Below are positions 29,952-38,903 of a stretch of DNA of 64,000 nucleotides, one piece after another. Numbering within the stretch: position 1 is the stretch's first letter; each line of letters starts with the position of its first letter. Location: the NCBI GenBank assembly GCA_012718975.1, contig JAAYBF010000214.1, positions 1-64,000 of the forward strand, read 5' to 3'. Position numbers and translations under genes: made by a program. The notes under the pieces were generated by a model. It searched no databases, was not told the DNA's origin, and saw only the letters and a program-made list of their open reading frames with translations. The DNA is from Solirubrobacterales bacterium (GTDB taxonomy: Bacteria; Actinomycetota; Thermoleophilia; Solirubrobacterales; Thermoleophilaceae).

Positions 29952-30381
29952 CCGCGGAGACCACGGTCGCGATCCGCGCCGCCGCGGAGGCGGGATCCTC
30001 GTGCTCCCAGACCCTCACGACCGTCCAGCCCGCCGCCGCGAGCGCCCGGTCGACCTGGCGGTCCCGCTCCACGTTGCGCGCGAGCTTGCGCTCCCAGAAC
30101 TCCGCGTTGGTTCTCGGCTTGGTCGCGTGCTGCGGGCACCCGTGCCAGAAGCAGCCGTCGCAGAACACGCATACGCGGGCTCGCGTGAACACGATGTCGG
30201 GTCGGACCCGGCGTTCGCCCGTCTCGACGGGATGGTCCTTGCGGAAGCGCAGGCCGAGCCTGTGGACAGCCGACCGCAGTCGCAACTCCGGCCCGGTGTC
30301 GACGCGCCGGTTCGAGCGCATGCTCCGCCGGACACCGGGGCTGGCCGCCCAACTGCCGTCCGCGTCGCGCCGGGATGCCAC
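29923..30381 (-). CDS. vsr: Very-short-patch-repair-type endonuclease (Vsr)
   Basis: 'RRVDTGPELRLRSAVHRLGLRFRKDHP...RPDIVFTRARVCVFCDGCFWHGCPQHATKPRTNAEFWERKLARNVERDRQVDRALAAAGWTVVRVWEHE'; convergent, 29-nt overlap with the methyltransferase 3' end. Confidence 0.95.
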   Translation of the reverse strand: MASRRDADGSWAASPGVRRSMRSNRRVDTGPELRLRSAVHRLGLRFRKDHPVETGERRVRPDIVFTRARVCVFCDGCFWHGCPQHATKPRTNAEFWERKLARNVERDRQVDRALAAAGWTVVRVWEHEDPASAAARIATVVSAATGRLPAPG

Positions 30382-30434
30382 GCGCTCGATGCTAGAGCGG
30401 CAGCCGTGTACATTCCCTTACGCGGGACCCTGGG

Positions 30435-31592
30435 ATGAGGCGCCTTGGCCGACCATGGAAGACACGGCGCTCCAAGCGTCGTGAGGAAGCGCTGAACGCG
30501 CAGATCGCCGCGCTGGCGGAGGCGCGCGATCGGCTCGCCGTGGTTGAGGAGCGGCTCGACGAGCTGGCGCGTGTCCGTGCGATCGCCGAGGACGGTCTCG
30601 CCCGCGCGACCAACGCCCAGGAGATCGCCGAGGACGGCCTGGCCCGGGCGGGCCGAGCGGAGCCGCTCGCCGAGGACGGCCTCGCCCGCGCCTCCCACGC
30701 CCAGGCTGCCGCCGACGACGCGCGCGCGCTCGCGACCACGGCCGTGGAGCGCGCCGGGGCCGCCGGCGACCGGGGTGCCGAGGCGCGCGCCGTCGCAGAC
30801 GAGGCGTCGGAGATCGCGAAGTTCGCGGTCGACACGGCTCGCGAGGCGCTGCTCGCCGCGCGGGTGGCCGCGTTCACCACCTGGCTCGAGTTGCGTCCGC
30901 CCGCCTTCGGCCCGACCGTGTCCGTCGTGCTCGCCACCCGCGACCGTCCCGCCTGCCTCCCGCGGGCGGTGGCATCGGTCCTCGAGCAGCGCTACGGGCA
31001 CTGGCAGCTGATCGTCGTCGACGACGGCGACACCGACGCCGCCTCGCGCGCTCTCGGCGGCATCGCCGACGACCGTGTGACCGTCGTGGCCGGTCCCCGG
31101 GACGGCCTGAGCGCCGCCCGCAACGCCGGTCTGGACGCCGCGACCGGCGACCTCGTCTGCTATCTCGACGACGACAACGTCATGCACCCCGCCTGGCTCC
31201 AGGCGGTGGCGCACGTCTTCGCCGCCCGCGACGACGTCGACGTCCTCTACGGCGTCACCCTCGCCGAGCACAGACTTCCCGACGACCTCTCCGATGCGGG
31301 CTGGTGGCCGGCGTTCTGGCAACTGCCCTGGTCGCGCGAGACGTTGCTCGAGGAGAACCTCACCGATGCCGGCGCGCTCGCCCACCGCCGGGGGTTGGCC
31401 GAGGCGAGGTTCGAGCCGCTCGAGTCCGGCGAGGACTGGGATCTGCTTATACGGCTCACCGCGGAGAGTCCGGCGCTCGCCGTTCCGGCCGTGTCACACG
31501 CCTACGCGATGGAGAGCGAGGCCCGCATGTCGCGCGCCGAGCGCCACCGCGCGGTGCTCGAAGAGATCCGCCGCCGACATTCGTCCGACTGA
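30435..31592 (+). CDS. GT2-family glycosyltransferase with N-terminal repeated coiled-coil
   Basis: 'VSVVLATRDRPACLPRAVASVLEQRYGHWQLIVVDDGDTD...NAGLDAATGDLVCYLDDDNVMHPAWL'. Confidence 0.85.
   Translation: MRRLGRPWKTRRSKRREEALNAQIAALAEARDRLAVVEERLDELARVRAIAEDGLARATNAQEIAEDGLARAGRAEPLAEDGLARASHAQAAADDARALATTAVERAGAAGDRGAEARAVADEASEIAKFAVDTAREALLAARVAAFTTWLELRPPAFGPTVSVVLATRDRPACLPRAVASVLEQRYGHWQLIVVDDGDTDAASRALGGIADDRVTVVAGPRDGLSAARNAGLDAATGDLVCYLDDDNVMHPAWLQAVAHVFAARDDVDVLYGVTLAEHRLPDDLSDAGWWPAFWQLPWSRETLLEENLTDAGALAHRRGLAEARFEPLESGEDWDLLIRLTAESPALAVPAVSHAYAMESEARMSRAERHRAVLEEIRRRHSSD
30582..30749 (+). repeat. 42-bp (14-aa) in-frame tandem repeat, about 3-4 units (IAEDGLARAxxAxx)
   Basis: Unit starts at 30582, 30624 and 30666 read directly; a degenerate fourth unit follows. 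Confidence 0.85.
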
Positions 31593-31643
31593 CCGTCGGG
31601 GCTGGTCGCGGCCCATGCCCGCCGCGACTGTACGATGCCGTCC

Positions 31644-33371
31644 ATGACGGAGGTGTGCTTCGTTCTGGCCCCGGGGCAGAACCACTTCTTCGTCGAGGTC
31701 GCCGAGGCGATGCGCAGCGAGCTGGAGTGGCTCGGGGTCCCGGCCGAGGTGAGCCGCGAGGGGTTCCCGCCGCCGCGCGACGGCCTCGTCTACGTTCTCG
31801 TCCCGCCGCACGAGTTCGCCGGCCTCGCCCCCCCCGGGCACTGGCCGACCAACGGCCAGCTCCGGCGCACCCTTCTCTACTGCTTCGAGCAGCCGGGCAC
31901 GAAGTTCTTCGACGGCGACCTCGACCTCGCCCGCGGTGCTGTCGGCGCGGTGCTCGACGTCAACGAGCTCGGGGTCGAGGAGTTCCGCCGCAACGGCGTC
32001 GTCGCCCACCACGCGCCGCTCGGCTGGACCAGGGCGTGGACGTTCGCCGACCCGACCGAGACCGGTCCCGAGGGCGACGCCCGGCACACGCGCGACATCG
32101 ACATCCTGCACATGGGCGGCTACAGCCCCCGCCGCGGCGAGGTGCTCTCCGCCGCGGCCGACCGCCTGGAGCGCCGGCGCACCGCCCTCGTCCTCGGCGA
32201 CGACAGCGCGCCGAACTCGATCGCCGGCGACAACTTCGTCATCGGGGCGGAGAAGTGGGACCTTCTCGCCCGGTCGCGGGTGCTGCTGAACATCCACTCC
32301 GGCGAACGGCCCTACTTCGAGTGGCTGCGGGTCGCGCAGGCGATCTGCAACGGCGTCTTCGTCGTATCCGAGCACTCGACGGGCACCGAGCCGCTGCGCA
32401 CGGGAACCGACTTCGCGGCCGGCGCGTCTGACGAGCTCGTGGCGGTGGCCGAGGCATACCTCGACGACGAGGAGCGCCGCGCCGCGGGCGCGCGGGCGGC
32501 GTTCGAGCGACTCCGCGACGGCCTGCCGTTGACCGCGTCGGCGCAGCTGCTCGCCGACGTCGCACAGGAGGTGGGGGCGCGGACCTCGACTGTGGGGGCC
32601 GCCGACGAGCGGGTCTCCTGGCCCGACAACGTGGGCATCCGTGCCGAGGTCGAGGCGGCGACGGCCGCGGCGTCGCTGCGCAACGCGTTCCCCTGGCGGA
32701 CGCCGCCACCGGGCCGCGACACCTTCGCCCGCAGGGCGACGGCGCGGCGCCTGACCGCCCGCCGCGACGCGGTCTACCCGGAGTTCGACTGGTGGAGGGG
32801 CTGGGAGGACCTGGACCAGATACAGAGTCCCGCGGCGGTGTTCGCCCGGCCGGTGGGTCTCGCGTCGCTCGGGCGCGGCTCCTACTTCACCGAGCCGTAC
32901 GTCATCCGCTCCCCGGACCGTGTCCACGTCGGCCATTCGGTGAAGGTGGCCGAGCGGGCCGACATCGGAACGGGCGACGTCGGTCAGGGGGCGATCTGGA
33001 TCGGCGACGGCTGCATGATCGGGGCGGACTTCCACGTCCGCTGCTCCCATCCGGTGGAGATCGGGGACCGGGTCGGGATCAGCGCGCGGGTGGCGATCGG
33101 CGACCTCGGGGCCGAGCTGCACCCCGAGCTGATGCGCGCCGAGGACGGGGACCTGGCCGTCCGCATCCACGCCGGCGCGATCATCGGCATCGGCGCGATC
33201 CTGATGCCGGGCGTGACGATCGGCGAGCGGGCGGCAGTTGGGGCGGGTTCGGTGGTGGTTGCCGACGTGCCGGCGCGTGCCGTCGTCTTCGGGAATCCGG
33301 CGCGGGTCGTCGGGCGTTGGGACGGCGTGACGGGCCGGTGGGTTCCCGGGGCGGTCGCGTCCGCGAGATGA
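31644..33371 (+). CDS. Glycosyltransferase-like protein fused to a C-terminal left-handed beta-helix acyltransferase
   Basis: N-term 'VCFVLAPGQNHFFVEVAEAM...RVLLNIHSGERPYFEWLRVAQAICNGVFVVSE'; C-term hexapeptide 'IWIGDGCMIGADFHVRCSHPVEIGDRVGISARVAIGD...AIIGIGAILMPGVTIGERAAVGAGSVVVADVPARAVVFGNPARVV'. Confidence 0.85.
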   Translation: MTEVCFVLAPGQNHFFVEVAEAMRSELEWLGVPAEVSREGFPPPRDGLVYVLVPPHEFAGLAPPGHWPTNGQLRRTLLYCFEQPGTKFFDGDLDLARGAVGAVLDVNELGVEEFRRNGVVAHHAPLGWTRAWTFADPTETGPEGDARHTRDIDILHMGGYSPRRGEVLSAAADRLERRRTALVLGDDSAPNSIAGDNFVIGAEKWDLLARSRVLLNIHSGERPYFEWLRVAQAICNGVFVVSEHSTGTEPLRTGTDFAAGASDELVAVAEAYLDDEERRAAGARAAFERLRDGLPLTASAQLLADVAQEVGARTSTVGAADERVSWPDNVGIRAEVEAATAAASLRNAFPWRTPPPGRDTFARRATARRLTARRDAVYPEFDWWRGWEDLDQIQSPAAVFARPVGLASLGRGSYFTEPYVIRSPDRVHVGHSVKVAERADIGTGDVGQGAIWIGDGCMIGADFHVRCSHPVEIGDRVGISARVAIGDLGAELHPELMRAEDGDLAVRIHAGAIIGIGAILMPGVTIGERAAVGAGSVVVADVPARAVVFGNPARVVGRWDGVTGRWVPGAVASAR

Positions 33372-34036
33372 TCGTCTTCGGCACCGCGGTCTCCGACCGG
33401 GACGTCTACGAGCGGGTGGCGCTGCCGGGGATCCGGCGTGCCGCGGAGTCCGATGCGCTCATCTGGGACTACGAGGGCTACGACTCGCTTCAGCGCCCGT
33501 GCAACGAGATGCTGGACGCTGCCCGCGAGCTGGACGGCCTCGAGGCGCTCGTCCTGCTTCACCAGGACCTCGAGCTGACCGACGGGAGCCTGCCTCCGCG
33601 TGTGCGGGCGCTGCTGGCGGACCGGCGGGTGGGTGTCGTCGGCTCGTTCGGGGCGCGTGCGGTGCCCCTGCACCGCTGGACCGAGAGCACCGACCTGTAC
33701 GGCGTCGCCAGCGTGACGGGTGGCGAGCGGCGGTTCGGGCCGACTCCCGCCGACGTCGAGGTCGTCGACGGAAGCCTGCTCGTCCTTGCGCCCTGGGTAG
33801 TCGACGCAGTCCGCTTCGACGAGTCCCTCGCCGCCGACTTCCACGGCTACGACGTCGACCTCTGCCGGCGCGTGCTCGCCCTCGGCGGCCGCGTCGTCTG
33901 CGACGACATCCCCTACCGCCACCAAATGTCCCCGCGCGACGACCGTCAGGCCGTCCGCCGCGCGGGCGTACGCCTGGCCGAGCGCTGGGACCCGGCGCTT
34001 AGGCCGGGGGCGTGGGAGGGGGCGTTTGGGGGGTGA
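33368..34036 (+). CDS. Small glycosyltransferase-like protein
   Basis: ATGA-coupled to 31644..33371; 'VLLHQDLELTDGSLPPRVRALLADRRVGVVGSFGA...HGYDVDLCRRVLALGGRVVCDDIPYRH'. Confidence 0.75.
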   Translation: MIVFGTAVSDRDVYERVALPGIRRAAESDALIWDYEGYDSLQRPCNEMLDAARELDGLEALVLLHQDLELTDGSLPPRVRALLADRRVGVVGSFGARAVPLHRWTESTDLYGVASVTGGERRFGPTPADVEVVDGSLLVLAPWVVDAVRFDESLAADFHGYDVDLCRRVLALGGRVVCDDIPYRHQMSPRDDRQAVRRAGVRLAERWDPALRPGAWEGAFGG

Positions 34037-34123
34037 GGGTGGGCTGTGCCGGCTCGGGTCCGTCTACAGGATCCGTGTCGACATCGACGACCACTCGGTC
34101 GTCACGGATCGGCAGCGCCCTCT

Positions 34124-36424
34124 TTACTGCCGCACCCGCGCGTCCAGTGCGTCTACTTCTGTCCAAAATGGATGTAGCGAGTGCGTCTCATCGCCATCGG
34201 CCCGCTCGATGTCCTCCAAGCGACTAGCGAGTCCCCACGCGCGCTGTCTACCGCTGCCCTTCCATGGTCGCTCCTCAAGAAGCTGATACCTCTCCATTAA
34301 CGGCAAGACATCGCCGATCACGCGGTTCGCCTCGCCCCGAAACCGTCGCTCAACAACAGACTCCGGCAAGAGAGTTGTGCGTCTGAACACGTTTAGTACG
34401 CGCCGAACCAGCTTGCGGCAATCCCCGTCTGGGAGACTTTCCACCGTATCGGGCGGGTCGCCGGCATCTGAGCACTCTATGCCCATTCCCGTTAGCAGCG
34501 CGCGAATACGTGATGGCGCGTACTCGCGCGTCTCGTCTCCATCAGGCCCGACCAGCCGAATTCCATCGATGCGACACGACTCGAAACGTACGCCTCGAAA
34601 CGTTGCCTGTCGATCTACAACTAGCTCACCCAGGTCGCACTCGGCGAGCGTGACGTCCTGCCACGTGACACCAGCGAGGCTGGCGTTGACGAACGCGGAC
34701 CGCCTAAGAGTCACGTTGCTCAGCGTCTTGTGTTCGTGCACAACGCTGCTATACACGACATCGGCATCGACAACGATGCGGCTCTCAGACTCGACGCCAT
34801 CTAGGAGGAACGGCACAAGTGTCCCGCAGTTTCCTTGAAGATAGGTAGGCCGCCACTCTCGTTGTACTAACTCTACCAACCCTTGTACTACATCAGCTAC
34901 AACGACAGGCGTGCGGTCGATCAGCGCGCAGACATACTGCGCCGTGGCGTCCGGAAGGTGGGCGACGCTCAGGAGATCGTGAGACACCTGTGAGCCGTCG
35001 CTGTTGAAACGAAGGAGCCGATCCTTGAGCGCGTACGCCGTGAACCAGTCGCGGAACTCCTCGTGGTCGAAGGATCGCATTCCGTACTGGTCGTCGGACG
35101 GTGGCGTGAGGAGCACGTGCATGTTGACCATCTGGAGGATCTGCTGTCGGCGCCCTGGGTCAATGTTCCACTCGTCGAGTAGGAGCGTCGTAATCGCCTC
35201 CAGAACGTCGACATCGATGGTCGAGCGTTGAGCCCTAAACATCTCCTCCGCGACATCAGCGAGCAGCCTGAGATGCTGCTCCTTGTCTAGGAACGGCTCG
35301 CCCGTATCCTGCTGCTTCCACTTCTCAGTTACCTCGCGGTCGACAAAGGCCTCGATAACCTCGCCGACGCCTCTTAGCGGGTCTGTCCTCCCTCGAATGA
35401 ACTCGCTCGGGCTCATGTTGTACAGCAGCAGGCCACGGGCGATCTGGGTCAGGAGAAAGGGGCGCGTGAGCATAGGGTGAGTGGGCGACTCAAGCTCCTG
35501 CTCAATGGCGGCGTAGGTGCCCGTCGGGTCGGTAAACGTGTTCCCGCTCACGTTGGCGCGGGCAAGATACGTCGTAGCCTCATCGGCAGACCACTCTTGG
35601 AGGCGGATCTCGGTGAACTCGCAGTCACTGGCAACGCGGGTGATCAGGTGAGAGCGACTTACGTAATCATCGGTATCAAAAAACGTCCGTCGCGACGCCG
35701 CGACGATGGTGCCCCGGCCGCGCATCTGCTGAACCAGCACGGCGAGCGCCCCGAGAGCATCGCTTCCACCTTGCTCGGCCGCCAGCTCGTCGAAGCCGTC
35801 CACTGCCAGTACAAGCAGGCGTCTGCGCAGTAGCGTGATAATCGATGGCATCCACAGTCCGGCGACGCGAAGGTCGCCCAGGTCGCCCATTAGGGCCTCG
35901 TGTAGGCGAAGTAGTTGACGGCCTTGGAGATCCACATGCCAGAAGAGGTAGGGGGCGCGGCCATCGACGAACCGCGCGGCCTGCACCTGCTGAAAATGCT
36001 TCAGGAGGGCAGTCTTGCCTTGGCCGGCGTCGGCGGTGATGAAGATCACCCGAGAAAGGAAACCCGGAGAGTGTGCCGCCTCCTGCTCTAGCAGCGTCAG
36101 CGCATCGGCAGTCTCGCTGATTTCCGATGGGCTGGCCAGAACGCCCTGTGAATCGACATAGTCTGGGACGCCCTTGCGCTTGGCCAGGATGCGCTCGGCC
36201 AGCACCGGCAGGCCGGCAAGATGATGTCCTAGAAATCGTCGATAGGTCATCTCACGACCATCAACCTCGACCATTAGCCGATCTTCGTCATCGTGACGAA
36301 GCCGGATCTGGGTCTCCTGCCCCCCCCGAACGAAGATGCACGAGCCATCCGCGTCGATGATGATCTCCTCGTCGTCATCCGCGAACGACGCCAGGTCGAG
36401 CGCGATGTCGTCGAAGGCAGTCAT
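34124..36424 (-). CDS. NACHT-type STAND NTPase with novel N-terminal region and pentapeptide-like C-terminal stretch
   Basis: Walker A 'VIFITADAGQGKTALLKHF', Walker B 'RRRLLVLAVDGFDELA', sensor 'IVAASRRTFF'; C-terminal 'NVTLRRSAFVNASLAGVTWQDVTLAECDLGELVVDRQATFRGVRFESCRIDGIRL'. Confidence 0.85.
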   Translation of the reverse strand: MTAFDDIALDLASFADDDEEIIIDADGSCIFVRGGQETQIRLRHDDEDRLMVEVDGREMTYRRFLGHHLAGLPVLAERILAKRKGVPDYVDSQGVLASPSEISETADALTLLEQEAAHSPGFLSRVIFITADAGQGKTALLKHFQQVQAARFVDGRAPYLFWHVDLQGRQLLRLHEALMGDLGDLRVAGLWMPSIITLLRRRLLVLAVDGFDELAAEQGGSDALGALAVLVQQMRGRGTIVAASRRTFFDTDDYVSRSHLITRVASDCEFTEIRLQEWSADEATTYLARANVSGNTFTDPTGTYAAIEQELESPTHPMLTRPFLLTQIARGLLLYNMSPSEFIRGRTDPLRGVGEVIEAFVDREVTEKWKQQDTGEPFLDKEQHLRLLADVAEEMFRAQRSTIDVDVLEAITTLLLDEWNIDPGRRQQILQMVNMHVLLTPPSDDQYGMRSFDHEEFRDWFTAYALKDRLLRFNSDGSQVSHDLLSVAHLPDATAQYVCALIDRTPVVVADVVQGLVELVQREWRPTYLQGNCGTLVPFLLDGVESESRIVVDADVVYSSVVHEHKTLSNVTLRRSAFVNASLAGVTWQDVTLAECDLGELVVDRQATFRGVRFESCRIDGIRLVGPDGDETREYAPSRIRALLTGMGIECSDAGDPPDTVESLPDGDCRKLVRRVLNVFRRTTLLPESVVERRFRGEANRVIGDVLPLMERYQLLEERPWKGSGRQRAWGLASRLEDIERADGDETHSLHPFWTEVDALDARVRQ

Positions 36425-37197
36425 GCCGCTAGGGCCCAGTCAGCGGCAACGACACCAAGCGAGTCAAGCTCGGTCCCGTAGGCGCTAGGTCCGGCCACGC
36501 CCCTTACCAGGACGGTCCTAGCTCCACGCGTCGACGCCGCAAGGGCGACCGCGGGCAGCACGTCGAGGTCGTTGGACATGACAACGACCGTAGACACTCG
36601 CGCGGCGAGCGTGAGGGCATCACAGCACAGCATCGAATCGACCATCTTCTGCTCCTGCAGAAGGAACGCATCACGGTTGGCGACCGAACACCCAGCAATA
36701 TGGCATGCACGTGCTCGGCGCCGGCTAATGCGCTGTACGAGGTCGATTGGGCAGTTGGCGGCTCCGGCGCACGCAGATGGGCGCGGCGTCTCCGCCAGTC
36801 GAAGGCGCGGCAGTCCTCGCCGCTCTCGGAAGGTGTGGCCCCACTCAAGCCCGGGTACGCCAACCAGGCGTGTCACGAGGTCAACTGACCCTCGGATGAG
36901 CCGGCCATCAGGGTGTGGGCGTGGAAAGAAGGGCTGACTCAGCTTCTGCTGCAACCGGGAGGCGCGTTTCGTTAGCACCCCTGAGTCGAGCCAGCCTCCA
37001 TACAGCCGTACGCGGATCTCGCCCAGCTCCGGTGCTTGGGCGAGGGCGAGATCTACCATCCTGTTCAGGGCGTGTGTCAATGCGGACTGAGAGTCGTAAA
37101 CACCAGCACAGAAATTGTCATAGTCAACAAGTATCGCGCCAGTCCCATTGGCGGAGCTGTGGGTTCCGATGGTTGCCGTCATGTGCGGGTCCGGCAT
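36421..37197 (-). CDS. NYN-domain (PIN-like) predicted nuclease
   Basis: 'GAILVDYDNFCAGVYDSQ', 'QKMVDSMLCCDALTLAA', 'VVVMSNDLDVLPAVALAASTRGARTVLVRG'; 4-nt overlap with the NACHT gene. Confidence 0.85.
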   Translation of the reverse strand: MPDPHMTATIGTHSSANGTGAILVDYDNFCAGVYDSQSALTHALNRMVDLALAQAPELGEIRVRLYGGWLDSGVLTKRASRLQQKLSQPFFPRPHPDGRLIRGSVDLVTRLVGVPGLEWGHTFRERRGLPRLRLAETPRPSACAGAANCPIDLVQRISRRRARACHIAGCSVANRDAFLLQEQKMVDSMLCCDALTLAARVSTVVVMSNDLDVLPAVALAASTRGARTVLVRGVAGPSAYGTELDSLGVVAADWALAA

Positions 37198-37381
37198 CTT
37201 ATGTCCTGGGTGGCTCTCTCGCTACGCTTCGCGTCAGGGGCTCTTCGAGCGGAGGGGCGGGCCGCGCCGCACGGAGCAATCCGCGTCGACTGCGTCCCCA
37301 CCTCGAGCGGTGGAGAGTCTGGCGACGGTGCGCGCCCGAGACATGCTCGTCGTCGCGGGTCCTTGTGCGAAACTGAACCAT

Positions 37382-38899
37382 ATGGTGGAGGGCGAGTCGG
37401 TCGAGTGTCCGAGGTGTGGGAAGAGGGTTCCGCGTGAGCGGTTGCGAACCGGCTCCCCCTCGACCTGGGTGAGCACCGGTCGTTACTGGGTCGAGACGCC
37501 GATTCCGGTCTTTCAGCACGGCGCTCCGACAGCCTGCCACCCGACACCGGTCGGGATGATTCCCGGCGGTTACTGGCGGGACAGCGGGTATTGGACCGGG
37601 GAGAAGACGTGGGCGCCCGGCCGGCCGGTTGCGGAGTCAGGCTGCGACGCCTGTGCAGAGGTCGTCAAAGCGGCGGCCGGCGCGCGTAACAAGGCCCGGG
37701 AGGCCGCGCGGCGCAGCGCGGCCGCGCTCGGCGCCGTCGTGGAGGCGGCCGGGGCGGATCTGGATGCTCCGCTGGACCGGCTGATCGACCGCTACGCCGA
37801 CCTGGAGGCGCACCGGGCTCGGCGCGAGTCACGGGCGGACGACCTGGCCGCGTTGGTGGCGGCACAGGATCGGAGGGCGAAGGGTGTCGAGCCGTCCGGG
37901 ACGGCGGGCGGCGCGACGCGGACTGGCCTGAGCAGCCGGTCGGATGCCGATGCACAGCTCCGGGAGCGCGCGGCCGCCGATGCCGTCCGCGCCGCGGAGC
38001 GCGAGCGCACGCACCTCCGCGCGGTTCGCGCCAACGCCGCTCGCTACGGCGCGGCGAGCGCACTCCGCGAGGAGCACGGCACGTTGCGACGGTACTGCCA
38101 GCGCCGTTGGGTCGAGCTTCACCCGTTTGTTCTCCTGGTGTGCGTCGTGGGATGCGTGGCGGCCGCAGTCGTGCTCGAGCGTCGGGGCGACTGGGTGCCC
38201 GACGTCCTCGACGCGGTGCGCTACTCGGAGGAGGTCAGGGCCGCCCTGAGCGTCCCGTTGGGCGCGGCGGCCGGCTGTGTGCTGTTCGGGCTCCTTTGGG
38301 CTGTCTACGCCCGTCTGCACCGGAGGCGGGTCGCGGTGAGGCACGGCAGGGCACGAATGCTGCGCGAGCGGGTCGGATGCGGCGACGAGTCGTGCGCGCG
38401 CTGCGAGCGGCCGGAGCCGTTCGTCGCGACATCCCGTGTCCGGTGGCCGGAAGTCGGAAGGTACGTGGTGGTGGGAGGTCTCGCGGTCGCCATGTATGCC
38501 GCCGTCGCGGCCCTCGGCCCGTTCGTGAGCTTGCAGCGACTGTCCGCGGCGGTACCGGCGCCGATACGCGACGACTGCCGGCACCGCGAGTCCGACGGCG
38601 GCCCGGTCGAGCTGATCTGTCGCGGTCCGGGCGTACGCGAGATCGGCCTGCGCCGGGTGTACTTTCAGGTCGGCGTGCCGGAGCGCGGCGCCAAGGGCAT
38701 CTTCGAGCAGGCGCGGGTGTTCCGGCACTGCCGGCGCCTCCCCACTCGCACGGGCATTCAGGGGAGCTTGGCTCGGTGCGGCCCTCGTTCGGCGGCATGG
38801 GCCGATGAGGAGCGGGTGATCGGCGGCGCCGTCGGACGACGGGCACTCAAGTTCGCGCGCCTCCAGTATTTGCACCGCGGCGAGCGGCCACGGGGTTGA
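37382..38899 (+). CDS. Zinc-ribbon, coiled-coil, two-TM protein of unknown function
   Basis: 'VECPRCGKRVPRERL...GCDACAEVVKAA' plus hydrophobic 'FVLLVCVVGCVAAAVVL' and 'VPLGAAAGCVLFGLLWAVYA'. Confidence 0.6.
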   Translation: MVEGESVECPRCGKRVPRERLRTGSPSTWVSTGRYWVETPIPVFQHGAPTACHPTPVGMIPGGYWRDSGYWTGEKTWAPGRPVAESGCDACAEVVKAAAGARNKAREAARRSAAALGAVVEAAGADLDAPLDRLIDRYADLEAHRARRESRADDLAALVAAQDRRAKGVEPSGTAGGATRTGLSSRSDADAQLRERAAADAVRAAERERTHLRAVRANAARYGAASALREEHGTLRRYCQRRWVELHPFVLLVCVVGCVAAAVVLERRGDWVPDVLDAVRYSEEVRAALSVPLGAAAGCVLFGLLWAVYARLHRRRVAVRHGRARMLRERVGCGDESCARCERPEPFVATSRVRWPEVGRYVVVGGLAVAMYAAVAALGPFVSLQRLSAAVPAPIRDDCRHRESDGGPVELICRGPGVREIGLRRVYFQVGVPERGAKGIFEQARVFRHCRRLPTRTGIQGSLARCGPRSAAWADEERVIGGAVGRRALKFARLQYLHRGERPRG

Positions 38900-38903
38900 G
38901 CGT

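Noticed and set aside
30015-31385. 456-aa minus ORF overlapping vsr and GT2
   Set aside because: Frame differs from the Vsr frame; the repeat-derived Val/Gly/Glu-rich sequence is antisense of the 42-bp repeat GT2 gene
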